Positions 1 through 11,620 of a stretch of DNA of 64,000 bases are shown here, piece by piece. Made by a program: the position numbers and the translations under genes. Under the pieces are notes generated by a model, which saw only the letters and a program-made list of their open reading frames with translations, searched no databases and was not told the origin of the DNA. Numbering within the stretch: position 1 is the stretch's first letter; each line of letters starts with the position of its first letter. This stretch comes from Formicarius rufipectus (Eukaryota > Chordata > Aves > Passeriformes > Formicariidae), in the NCBI GenBank assembly GCA_013399695.1, contig VXAU01002298.1:248001-312000 (forward strand), read 5' to 3'.

Positions 1-3000
1 TGGTTTATCTGCTGTATTGCTGATATCTATGGGAGGTGCAGAATTTACTTCTTGCCTGTTAATTATGTGTCGTTAAGCAATCAATAAACAACTTTGATCC
101 TGATTTGTTTGAATTTGTACAAATGTTGCTTTTTTCCCCTGTGACCCTGATCCATAAAAGAAGGAATCATTACACTTAATTTCTAATATTTAAATGGGAT
201 TTCAACTGAGGAAATTAGTCATCCTGGGCTCTCTTCCAGTAGTCAATAGGACATAATGCTTTTAGGTGATTTATGTCCCATAATGGCTGTGTGACCTCTA
301 TGGCTATGAAAAGAACCTGCAGAAACCAAGCCTTCAGGAAAATGCCTAAAATCTAGTGGTTGGAGCAGTGCTGGAGTGTATGTCTTAGGCTGGCCTTTTT
401 CTGGACTGGAAGAAGTTGTTATCCTCTAATTGGGATCCACTGTGTTTAATTTATAAAAAGAAAATTATTTGAAGGAAACTACAGGCAGCCTTCATTTGTT
501 GAATAGCTCAGTAGTCAGAGGCTTTGTTCAGAAGTTGAAAATACTTGGATCCCAGATCCACTTATGACTATTTGGACATATTATTCTTTGCAAATTACTT
601 TATATGAAACTCTGAAGCCCTGAATATCTGGTGGACACTTTATTGGCACTTATGGAAATGAATTAAAAAGTGCCTGGGCATATACCTGACATTATAACCT
701 GATTGTAGATTTGCTTAAATAGTTCATCTCTGGCACTGTTTGGTCCATGGTTACCTTGCTTGGAGATGCGCTGTTTGGGAGGAGGAAGAGGATTTATTAA
801 AATGCCTTCTTGTGGGACAAATATCCCACATGCATTTAATGCCCCAGCATGCCTATAACCTGTCTGCCTGATCTGATTTGCAAGGAATGATTGTTGAAGT
901 ATGCTAAGGGAAAGTTGGATGTTGTTTTGCATCGTGGATTACCCCTTCATAAGCAAGCCTGAGCTTATTAACAAAATAATGAGACCAGAAAATTAGGGCT
1001 ATAGAGAGGTAAAGAAGTGAATTAGGTGTGTTTGCTCTTGTCAAAGCTGCCTGATAGACACATTTTCTGTTGAGATTGTGAACAAAAAGTACCTTCTGGA
1101 CACTTCTGCTGATACAGAGCAGTGCAAATACCGTGTTATGGCAGTACAAACAAAGTGGTTGAGAGAGGGCTAATCCTTATTTTTAATTCTCTTCTGGTAA
1201 AGCCAATTTGTAAACAAGAGTGATGAAGAAGATTTGTTTTGTTTTGTTTCTGCCCCCCCCCCCCCTCCCCTTAATATAAATCCTACAATAAGCTTAGCAC
1301 TTTGCATACATATAAGCAGAGTCATCCCTGCCTGGGTGGTGTCACAAGGGAGTCAAACAGAGAGGAACCAGAAGACTGCAAGTCAACCAGATGCAAATCA
1401 GTGAGACAACCTGCAAAAAATGTGGCAGCAGTGGGAATTCTGAATTGAGAATTAAACCTGAAGATCCACAACCCCCCAAAAAAATAGTCAGCAGCATGTT
1501 TAGCACTAACTGGCAGCCCTGCTGATGTTTTACTGACCTGCCCCACTGGGACCACAGATGATGAGATCTGAATGTGTGTGGTGACTAAATGATCTTTTTA
1601 CTTCTGGCAAATCACTAGGTGATTGAAAAGGAAATTGTCTGACTGCTTGCTATTCTCTGTGGCTAAATCCATGGCATCTCGTGCTGCCTCCCACAAACAA
1701 AATAGAAGAGAGAAAAATGGGTTCTTAATGCAAATTGCCTTGCACTGAGCAAATAAAGAGGCAAATAATAAGTGATAGCAATGCAGATTCATGCCTTTGT
1801 CAAGAACAATGAGAATCTTATTGGGTATCATTCACCATTAAAAATTAAGACATTACAGGTATTTCTTTTTGTTTTGTGTAACTGTAGATTGATAATCTTC
1901 ACTTTTATGTCCATGTTCAGATCAGCAAATTCTCTCATCTTCTTTGGTTATATATCATACATAAAGTCAACTATGATTAGGAGCTTTTTGAACTGTCTTG
2001 CTTTCATCTCTCCCTCTTTACTCCACCTAAGTTTGTTCTCACAGTCCTCACATTTTAGGTCAAGATTTAATGATTTATAGTAAAATTGTTTTCAGTTTTA
2101 GGAAGTGAAAATCCCACTGAGGTTTCTGGAAGGTTCATCCTTTTAACAGAGAATCTGTAACCCAGATTCTATTGTGTACCTGAGGGGTCCTGTGTTGGTG
2201 TACTACCATCCTATTCATCACAACACACAAAATGCTCCTGTCTCACAACCATAAAAATGAGACAGAAAGTAGACTTAGAGTGAGCACCAAATTACAGCTA
2301 TTTAATGAGTTACCATTCATCAGTAGAGCTGTGGTAAATGATTGTGTGTACATATATTCCTAAGCCATGACATAGGTGAGATAACATGCATTACTTCTTG
2401 TTTCAGGACACCAGAGTGCTGTCACAGCAGGTTGCCACAGCTCAGCTGAAGCATGATAACTTACTGAAGAGCAGCAATTAATGGTTACTGTTAGTCTGGT
2501 CTAGACATTTGAAATACTGCAAAAGCATACAGTGAAGAACACGGGCATCCCCAAAGGAGTAATGGGCAGACACACATGGGAATTTGCAAAAGGTTTGTGT
2601 CTGACAGTGGGACACGTAGTATGCTAACATATTGAACCAATAAACTTCCTAATTTAAGTAGAGTGCATCTGTGTATTAATCAGCTGATTTTCTACTACTA
2701 TGAATAACAAGTAATGCTGAAAAATACAGGTCTAAAAACAGTAGATACTTCCATACGTTTTTGTGCAATTCCATATAAGTTAATGTGACTTCCTTTTCCT
2801 CAGATCAGACAACACATCACCGAGAGGTTGAATAAAATTTACATTTGAAATCTCAATTTTTGCAAGACCAGCAATTTCTATACAGAGGCCTAATAACTGC
2901 TTTCTCTTGTTTGTCTATGAATAGGTGCATTAGAGTCTAAGCGCCCAGAAAATCTCTTGGTCACACTTCACATGCACGAGAGAAAATACTTCTGGCTGAT

Positions 3001-4230
3001 GAAGTAATCCTAGCTGTGATCTGTCCATAGCAGTGTCTTACTCAAAAAGCCAAAGGGCTATTTCAGACAGCATTTTCTCTTTCAAAAGTACCTCAATTCA
3101 AACACATCATTTTGGTATAAATAAACCAGAAGTAGAGCAATCTATTTCTGATCCCATCAGCAATAGAGAATCCCATGAGCAAGGCCAATGGTGGCAGACA
3201 TGGCTGAGGTTCTATGGCCAGACTAGTTGCTTTTGAAATATGTAGTGATTTACATATTATATTCAGGTCTTGGACAGTCAGAGGTTTTGTAGAGTCTCAT
3301 ATTCAAGTGGACCTTAGGAAGAACAAGCAGAAACACTGAAGAAAAATAATACTATATTTGTCATACCAGCCCAGAGGACAAAGTATATCTTTCAACATGG
3401 ATATTTGGGGATACTAAATGAGCAACCAGTTTTTAATAGGAATCCTAAGATGTTTTATTGATGACCAGTACAGCCATCCCCTATTCACATCTTCAGCTCC
3501 TTGCACCGAAGCCTTCCATATGACCAAAGCCTTACCCTAAGTGTCCCAAGCAGTTATTCTGTATGCAAATCCTGGATTCTAACAGATGTCAGGTCATCTG
3601 ATCTGCAGCACTGACAAAACTGGACATTGTGGAGACATCTGAATGAATATAATTTGCCAGTTATGGACAGTGTAACTCATTGTTACATTCCAAATTATTA
3701 TTTACTGTGCCAGTGTGTAAAGAGTTCTGTCACAAGTGCTCATCATCTAAATAATCAAAGCAGGTTTCAAGAAGGGAATAACTCAGACAAGCTCAGGACA
3801 GAAAATCTAGGTTATGCCAGTAAAATAAATGGAGCCTGGGTGTGGGTTTGTGCAATTATTTATTGGCACACCCACAGGCAAGATTTTGCCTCATGACAAC
3901 AAACATATTTTGCAAATGCTCGGGATGGAACACAATTCCTGTGTGCAGTATGAACATGCCACCCTGAAGGGATTTGGGTTTCCTGTTTTCAGAGAGGGAA
4001 AGAGGTTTTAGCCAAATGGACATCAGCTCAGCCATGTTTCCTGGCATCAGAGCCAGGCAAGATGTCTAATCCCTTGCCAAACAGCAAAGACACAGCCATA
4101 AACTCTAGGAAAAACTGCACAGAATTCTGAGACTGCTGAAAGGTCTTGGCTTTAGCTGTGCTTTGGCTTTGATCAGTGCTCTGGAATCTTTGAGATGATT
4201 TTTCTCTGCAAGTGTCAGTGTTCAGCTGGC
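1..4230. other. Gene-free unique stretch
   Basis: No coding region is supported. Open frames here are short (at most about 100 codons), overlap each other on both strands and match no family I recognise. The only simple repeat is a run of 13 C at 1253-1265 followed by T and four more C. Base composition is AT-rich, as in most of the window. It could be intergenic or intronic; nothing here decides between them. Confidence 0.6.
1253..1270. repeat. Poly-C tract
   Basis: Thirteen consecutive C, one T, then four C. This is a simple homopolymer, likely length-variable and error-prone in sequencing. No function is apparent. Confidence 0.9.
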
Positions 4231-4452
4231 TATTAGATAAAGGGTCTTCCCCCAGAGGGTGGTGGGCACTGAACAGGTTCCCCAGGGCAGTGGGCATGAC
4301 CCCAAGGCTGTCAGAGCTCAAAGAGTGTTTGGGTTGATTCTTTCAGGCAGATGGTGGAATTCTTGAGGTTGTCCTGTGCAGGGCCAGGAGCTGGGCTTGG
4401 TGATCCTTGTGGGTCACTTCCAACTCAGGTTATTCTATCGTTCTGTGATTCT
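4231..4452 (+). mobile_element. CR1 LINE, 3'-end fragment
   Basis: About 220 bp resembling the last part of the avian CR1 non-LTR retrotransposon in sense orientation. Seen here: the block around 4251-4268 (CCCAGAGGGTGGTGGGCA), a purine/GC-rich block around 4376-4420 (TGTGCAGGGCCAGGAG and GATCCTTGTGGGTCACTTCC), and a terminus of degenerate octamers (TATTCTATCGTTCTGTGATTCT, split over 4431-4452). CR1 copies are normally 5'-truncated and end in such octamers instead of poly-A, which fits. The open frame on the opposite strand (4028-4321) is a shadow of the repeat. The element is too short and diverged to be active. Confidence 0.9.
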
Positions 4453-6614
4453 AAGTTTTCCCTTTAGGCTCTTCCCTGAAAGAAGAGGCACCATGAGACC
4501 TCCGTCCTCATGATGGAGAGGAAGAAAGCAAAGCAAGAAGTGTTCTGGGTCTTTGCCTAGGTCCTGAAAGCTTTGGTAATACATTTCTTGGTATCATAAT
4601 TTCTGAAATAAAAGAGATGTGACCCTGGGGGTGGAGTTGGGGGGCTTTTAAACCAGTCATACCTAAGGCAATGGCAAATGATGGATCCCTCAGGAAAGCT
4701 GTGCTTCCTCGAATGTAACTGGCACATCAGCCTCAGCCCAGGGAGCACTCACTGTCTCCACTGAGAGTGGCTGACTGCACAAAAAGAAACACTTCTCAGC
4801 ATTCAAATAAAGAAAATAAGTCAGAGGTAGCCTGAGCAGAGAGTTGCCTTGCAATGAAGAGGAGCTATTTCTGAGAGATCATTCTGCCAGCACTTTCTCA
4901 AGGTCCTGTTGACTTTGTGCTCCTTTTCATAGATATTCTGATTCCTACATGTACAAATAGGATATGGTTGAGTCCTCGTGCCTTTCACACACAGAGGTTC
5001 AAAAGTATGTTACCAATTCAGTTTATCAGAATTTGTTTTTCTAATATGCCATCCTTGCTTTATAATTAAATTCCCTGAGTCATGTAGACTAATCTCTCAA
5101 AGGAAATAAAAAGTGTCTTGACCAGAGTGACCTACTATTTGCAACAGTCACCTCTGAAATTCAAAGCTCTCTTTCTTTCTTTATTGAAGACACTGATGGT
5201 GTATTTGGAGATTCTTCCTGATTAATTTTAAATAGTAAAGAAATTATTAACAATCCAATTCCCTTAATAACAAGAGGAAGAAAGTAGTGCTGACGTTAAA
5301 TTCTAATTTAACTGATTAAATGAAATCTTGCAAATTTTATGAGTTTTACTCTAAAACAAAACAGGCAGATTTTAATGAAGCATCTCCTTTGGTAATAGCT
5401 ATGCATTCAAAACATATTAAAGAAGGAAGCATTTCTGTAGCAAAATTAAATTAGTTTCCATTTAAAAATTAAATTGGAATGAAATGAAGGATACTTTTCT
5501 CTTATAGTCAACTGAAACTTCAGTAGACTCACATTTCCTGACTGATGTAGTTGCCTCCTGTTGGCATGCAACACTGGGATCATGAATATTTGGTGATGAT
5601 CATGACTCAGTACTTCAACTTCATTTTTGAAGATGTAAATATTTAACTTTGACCATACTAACATCAGTGGCAGCTCCCAAATGTGCCATTCCCGGCCAGT
5701 ATCTGCCAAAGTGTTAGATAAGAGTCTCCTATAATGCAGATTTTGCAGCATTCTCATGCAACATTTTCTTGAGCTTCAGGAACTGCATCAGTAGAAATTG
5801 TATCTAAATTTCTGGATCTCCTTCTTTTGATATTTTACCATTATTTCTTGCCCTATTCCCTGTAATGTGGAGAGCATTTTATATATTTTTTCCTTTATGC
5901 ATTTTTACAGTTAAGTTTTTTCCCTTGTTTTTTGTATTCCCTCTTCTTCCAAGGTTCAAAAATTATATTTTCTTCAGCCTTTCCTGTGGGTGATATTTCC
6001 TAGATTTCTAGAATTATTTCTGCTTCTCCTCTCTGGCCTCCTCCCAGCTGTTCACATCTATTTTAAAGTATGTTGTGTAACACTGAGGAGAGAATTTCAG
6101 ATAAAGCCACCGAGTAGATTAGAAGGATTACTAAGATTACTACATATGTCTTGCAAGATACAATTTTTGCTTTCATATGACCTAAATTATTTTGGCCCTC
6201 ATCCCTTCTTTTTTCATTTTACAGATGGAAAACGTAGATATGGATAGATTATGTGCATCACCCCATTTCACACAGGAAATTCTGAGATCTTGGGAGTGGG
6301 TATGCATATGCTGAGTCTGGAATTCAGCTCCCAGAGAAATTTTATACTCCACAAGCCTCATCCAGGGTTTCACATAGTGTTGCTTCTCTCTTTGCCTTTC
6401 AATACTTTCACTGCTCTTTCTAACCTTTCCACCTCTGCCAAACACTTTCCTCCATGTCTTGGCTTCAGCTCCAAATAGTCCCTTCTCTCTGCATTAAAAT
6501 TCTCAGAAGGATCCATTTCTCTCATTGTTTACAAGAACCTCACTCAAAATGGTCTCACATGTTACCTGCCTGATCTCAGTTTTTAGGTTTTCCTTATCTA
6601 AGTGTTATTAGAAA
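4453..6614. other. Gene-free unique stretch
   Basis: No gene, RNA or clear repeat seen. The open frames at 5446-5757 (minus) and 5990-6247 (plus) are under 105 codons, AT-rich in codon content and unlike any family I know, so I treat them as chance. Confidence 0.55.
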
Positions 6615-6690
6615 CACAGAATCATAGAATGGTTTGATTTGGAAGGGACCTTAAAAATCATCTAGTTCCAAATCCCCCACCATGGGCACG
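6615..6690 (-). mobile_element. CR1 LINE, short 3'-end fragment (antisense)
   Basis: About 75 bp beginning with CACAGAATCATAGAATGG, then GGAAGGGACCTT and ATCATCTAGTTCCAA, and stopping after CCACCATGGGCAC. This is the reverse complement of the extreme CR1 3' end, so the element lies on the minus strand with its 3' terminus at the low coordinate. It is one of the shortest remnants in the window and carries no coding sequence. Confidence 0.88.
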
Positions 6691-9600
6691 GAAATAAATT
6701 CTTCTTTGTGGGTATTTGGGAAGTACCTGCCATGTACTGAATGTTACTGCAAAGAGCAGAAGATTGGTTTTTTTCCTGCCATCTGCCATTGTACAGGCAT
6801 TGGCTCTAGTGGAGTTATTTCAGCTTTATATGAGTGCAAAACAAACAAAAAAAGTAAAAGAGGAAACTAATGTTCATTATCAACAAAAGGTGGCATCTGC
6901 TAAAAAAATTTGCAAGACAAAGTGGGCATCAGAGTTTGTGATTATTATTAATCTAGTTATTTTACCTACAAAAGTAAGCAAACAACTGGAATAAAATTGG
7001 GGTACACTTTTTTTTCAGCTTCAGAAATGTTTTCAGCCCATTAACAATTTCACAGCAAAGAGATATCTTGGTAAATTGTGAGAGAAGGAGATTATGGAAA
7101 ACATGAAAAATTTGATAGGCAGCTTAAATCATCATGACAGTCCTTATTTTGGTAACACAGGACCAGCCCAGAATGAGAGAAATGGGAAACTTGGTGCAAG
7201 GCAGGGGTCTCTTTGCTGCTGCTCCTGTTACACAGGCCATGAGAGCACAGCACTGTTTCTGTGAAGGGAGAGTGGGTAACAAGTCAGTGCCCAGAAACAG
7301 TTGGTTTTAGAGAAAGAAAAGTCCTTCCCCCACTCTAAAGCCTGATCTTCCATCATGCAGGAAATTGTGCACCTAAGTTGTTGGGGTTTTAAGTTGTGGA
7401 GAAGCTTTGAGCCTATTAGTGTAATTTGACTTCCTGCAGATTCTTCTTATTCTACACATGTAGCTTTGGCATTTCCAGAGTGTTTTGGTCCTTGCAAGAG
7501 AGTGGTTTAACTGACCAGGTGATTCTGACTTAAAAATTTAAGGACAAGATGCTGGAGAGACAACAATAGGAAATATCTCAAGTATTTAGGGTTAGGTTGG
7601 CTTCTTTCTCTAATTTTTTTTTTTGTTTTTGGAAAATATCCACAAAATCAAATGAAGTCCCGGTGCTTTTAAAAAAATTAAATCTATTTTTCATTTGCAA
7701 TCTAATCATGATAATTGAAGGTTAGCCTTCCCTCCCTTTGTGTTTTCCTAGGCTGTGATCCATTTGATGATTCTGTTATGGCACATGAAGTGGATCATCT
7801 GCACAAGAGTGAAGGTGGTGGTGATGAAGTGCCTTCCATTTACCTCATAATGTTCTCACAGGAGACTGATGAGGTGGACCCTCAGAATCAATTAGAAAGA
7901 GGGAGATCCATCAAAAGTCAAAATTGTCCTTTTTTATTTAATTTTTTTTTTCCAGAAAATTTATTTTTGGGGTTGGTTTGACTTAATTTCTAGAGTCTTG
8001 AGCATATTTGCTTATGGAAACTTAGTGATAGAGTCTAGAGGAAAGCCAAATTTTTCAAGACAGCCAATTTAGAAGACAATGTTTGACATGGCTTATAAAA
8101 GCCAAATTCAAATTGATTATTCCATACATTTATTTTATCATCATTGTTAAAAAAGGGTTAATCATTTTTATTTCACCAGCATGTAGTTGGTCTCATTTCC
8201 ATGAGGGGAAAAAGCAAAAAAATTAAAAGGCTTTCCATTTTGGTGGAAGGAGAGTTTTAGGCTGCTTTATATCTCTAATAGTCTGCAAACCTTATTTTTT
8301 GAATGCTTGATCTTTCAGACATACCTAAGGTTTTGGCAAATTTCTTTACACAAGTCGTCACACAATCCTGTCAGCCAGCCACCCAGGAGTATGTGGTCTC
8401 CAAATTTTCTTATGAGATATTATTATAAATATTTATATAATTGATTTTTTTTAATCTGTTTTGCCCACATCATCAGTCCAGGATTTTCTTTAATTTCAAT
8501 GGAAAATGGATAAGGAAATCCTATGTTGTGGTGTTGCTCTATTTGAGCCTTGAAGGAAGACAAATCCTAGTGAAAAATGTCCCATACATGTGTTCATGAT
8601 AAATCACAAAATGAAATGCACAGAAAGCAGTGCTGTGGTAATTATCAAATCTCTTGGTTTCTTAGATTCTTCAGGAAAAAAATGAGAGTTGTTTTGTTAA
8701 ACCACACAACCACCTCCTCATGTGGAAAACGCTTGATTTGGTGATAGATGGAAGGTGAGCAGAAATAATAGAAATGTGGTAGCATTATGTAAGGTATTAA
8801 GTCAGAAGAGATTATTTTTTCCTTTTCTTCAGCTCCGAAATTAATCTTTTGCTCTAATGCAAACTAAATTTGGTTTCTTAGTTCATGTGTTTGGAATATC
8901 AACTGCTGTTACAGGTAAAGTATTTTCCAAGTTTAAGGCTTCAGGTGAGAGGATCAGAACATATAGAAAATACTAATATAGCCCAAAATTTTCCAAATGC
9001 AATTTAGAACAGAAGAATAAAGTTCTTTTTGCCTGGTTTACAAGATGAGAACAGATTGTCTCTTTACTACTGATTTGTCTTTGGCCAAAACAGCCATGTT
9101 CTCTCCAAAATACTTGCCACTGGAAGTCAAGATTAGTATTTTCCCCTCACTGTTTTAATGAGCGTTTTCTTAAAGTGTGACATATTGTGATGAATCTCAG
9201 CAGAGCACTGCCAAGAGCACTTGTGACTTCAGGAAAGTGAATCATTATTGACATTGTAAATACTAAAATGCATGTATATACACAGATATATAAACACATG
9301 ACGAGTTTTGGATCTGGTCCTCAATACAATAAGAAATGAACAAACTACATTTTCTATGAAGTGAAAAAAGTACTGTACCTGATATCTGCAGAAAGGAAAG
9401 ATGCCCTCCTTAAGAAACAGAATGTACACATCTGATTTTTTATGGTGCTGAGAATGGGATCACGTCAATTAAATGGGGTGTTGATAACAACATACTTGGC
9501 TGACTCAGTTAATCTTCATGGGTTTCCTGGCTCCACAGCTGCAAGGGAATAGGAAGACACAGAAGCAAAACTGTTGCTGCCAGCCATGGAGCTGAGATCA

Positions 9601-10058
9601 GTGGAGCAGACCCTCCCCATGTGTTCAGGGTTGTCAGACTGAGAGGAGGTTGTTACTCCTTCCAAGTGACATTAACTCTCGTCTTCCTGACACATCAAGG
9701 TGACTGCTCATGTTACTAAAAGTCTTCAGAAAAAGTCGTGTGGCAGCAGGTCACATTTTCCTCTGGAAGACCTTAACCTTTTTTGAAAGTCATCAATGGG
9801 TACCCTTCTTTCTGTTTTAGACATCCAGAATGATACCAGGGCTACTTCTCCAGATACTGTTTCCAGTCAACAAAGAACACAGAATAGAAGTCTGATAATC
9901 TATTTTGTCTGCATTAGAAAGTACTAAAAGTAATTTTTTACTCCATTGTTTAGAAATACAACTTAAACCAGTATTTCAGAGATAAAAGCCTATGTGCCAG
10001 ATGGCTAAAGTTTACTGCAATGCATTTTACCCATTGTTGTGGGCAATGCTTTGCCTCC
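6691..10058. other. Gene-free unique stretch
   Basis: No supported gene. A T-rich patch lies at 7612-7629. The open frame 7715-7981 (plus) starts near a polypyrimidine/AG boundary at about 7751 but runs into low-complexity T-rich sequence, and I recognise no domain. The rest is AT-rich unique DNA. Confidence 0.55.
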
Positions 10059-10635
10059 TGTGCTGGTTTTGTCTGGAGTAGAGTTAATAGTCTCTCTAAG
10101 TAGCATAGGGCCAGGTTCTGGAGTTTTGGGGAAAGCAATGTTGCTAACACAGGGATGTTTGTGTCATTGCTGAACAGCCAATGTGCTGTCAAGACTTTTT
10201 CTACTCCTCAACCCACTCCACCAGGGAGGGAACTTGGAGTGAACAAGAAGTTGGGAGGGGACACAGCAGGTAGAGCTGACCCCAGCGGACCCAAAGGATA
10301 TCCCAGACCATATGGTGTCATGCTCAGCACATAGATCTTGAGAAGGAAGGGAGAGATGTTCAGAGTGGTAGTGTTTGTCATCCCAATATACCATTCTGTG
10401 TGATGGAGCCCTGCTGTCCTGAGGATGGCTCAACACCTGCCCGCCCATGGGAAGTGGTAAATGAATTCCTTGCTTTGCTTGTGTGTGTAGCTTTTACTTT
10501 CCCTGTAAAACCATCTCTAACTCAGCCCACGAGCTTTCTCATTTTTACTGTTCCAGCTCTCTCCCTCTTCCCACTGGGAGAAGCGAGTGAGTGGTTGTAC
10601 GAGGTTTCATTTCTGAGTGGGGTCAAACCATGACA
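10059..10635 (+). mobile_element. Solo LTR of an avian endogenous retrovirus
   Basis: A 577-bp segment starting TGTGCTGG and ending ACCATGACA, so it has the TG...CA ends of an LTR. It resembles a common avian ERV LTR that I know from memory. Landmarks are AAGAAGTTGGGAGGGGACAC near 10241, ACCATATGGTGTCATGCTCA near 10308, GTGATGGAGCCCTGC near 10400, GCCCATGGGAAG near 10443, and CCACGAGCTTTCTCATTTTTAC near 10527. The stretch where a TATA box would lie reads ACATAGAT at 10329-10336, so it has probably decayed. No gag, pol or env sequence follows and there is no second LTR, so it is a solo LTR, as left by LTR-LTR recombination. No clean target-site duplication is visible. The open frames inside (10164-10448 minus, 10400-10633 plus) are incidental. 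The exact family (ERVL, ERVK or ERV1) is not decided here. Confidence 0.85.
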
Positions 10636-11324
10636 TCTCTTCAGGGGTGTGAATTCCAGCTTCATTTAATGGGCATCTGTACCTCTGTGGGCTTACTGAG
10701 GTCGTTCTATTTGCTCCTTGGAGATAAAAAACAAGAGAATGACACTGTAGAGGAAAAACAGAAGCATCAGTGCCTGCTGAAGTGCTGCAGGTTCAGAAAG
10801 AGGTCACTCTGCTCTAACCTTGAAAAAGGCTTGGAACAAAATATCAGCAACTCCTAGACATTTCTGGAACTATTGTTTGTATAGCAACATCTCTCATTTA
10901 AACCCTTCAAAGGGTATGTCCAAAGATCAGTTTTAGTTTATATCTATACTTGTGTTTTTATCCTATTTTTATTTTACTTTTTTTCTTTTTTTTTCTTTTT
11001 TTTTTTTTTTTAAGAAATTGTGTAATAATTTGAGCTTTAAGTCTTTGTGTGGTGATGCAATTAGAACTCAAATCACAGGTTAGGTCACACTGCAAAATGA
11101 GCAAACTAATCACTAAATACTCATCCTATTACTCCCTCTGACAGGTCATTTAATAGAACTAGCAGAGAAAAATTCCTTTTACAAGTAAGTAAAATTAATG
11201 AAAGATTATGTCCCAGGATTCCCTGGGAAAACATCGAGTAATACATTTAGGAATTTTCCATAGGGATTTAAAGATCATAATTAACTAAAGTTGTTTCAAT
11301 CTGTTAGACTAACTGTATCATCAG
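10636..11324. other. Gene-free stretch with T-rich tract
   Basis: Unique AT-rich sequence flanking the solo LTR. A T-rich tract with two C interruptions lies at 10978-11011. No retroviral internal sequence follows the LTR, which supports the solo-LTR call. Confidence 0.6.
10978..11011. repeat. T-rich low-complexity tract
   Basis: Thirty-four bases of T with two single C interruptions. It could be a degenerate poly-A tail read in antisense, but no retro-element is recognisable beside it, so I call it simple sequence. Confidence 0.9.
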
Positions 11325-11620
11325 CATTAGTCCCTATCTTACTGTTGTGACTGGACTTACAAAACCAGAGTTTTTACTGTCAGTCCCATTCCCAGGAGGA
11401 TACAATTGGATCAAAATGAAACTGACTCATGCCCTCAACATGCTTAATTAACAAGTATAAATGCTTAAATGCTTTGCAGCCTAAATTAAATATCTGTCTG
11501 CTCTTGCCCATATATTTCAGTTTAATACTCTGGATATTCCTGTGATGCTTTCTTATTGGCATACCTCAACTTCCAGGCAGGTCTTCCTAAAATCTAATAT
11601 TTCTTAGTATAGTGTTATCC
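11325..11620 (+). repeat. Unidentified direct repeat, copy 1
   Basis: This ~296-bp segment has a diverged second copy at 14442-14718 in the same orientation. Shared blocks include ACAAAACCAGAGTTTTTA (11359-11376 and 14475-14492), TACAATTGGATC, TGCTTAATTA, CTAAATTAAATA and a long AT-rich right half. By eye about four bases in five agree, with small indels; copy 1 has extra bases near 11430-11445 and 11460-11470. Edges are approximate because similarity fades gradually. I do not recognise the family. It is not CR1 and not the LTR above. It may be an old dispersed repeat or an old local duplication. Confidence 0.8.
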
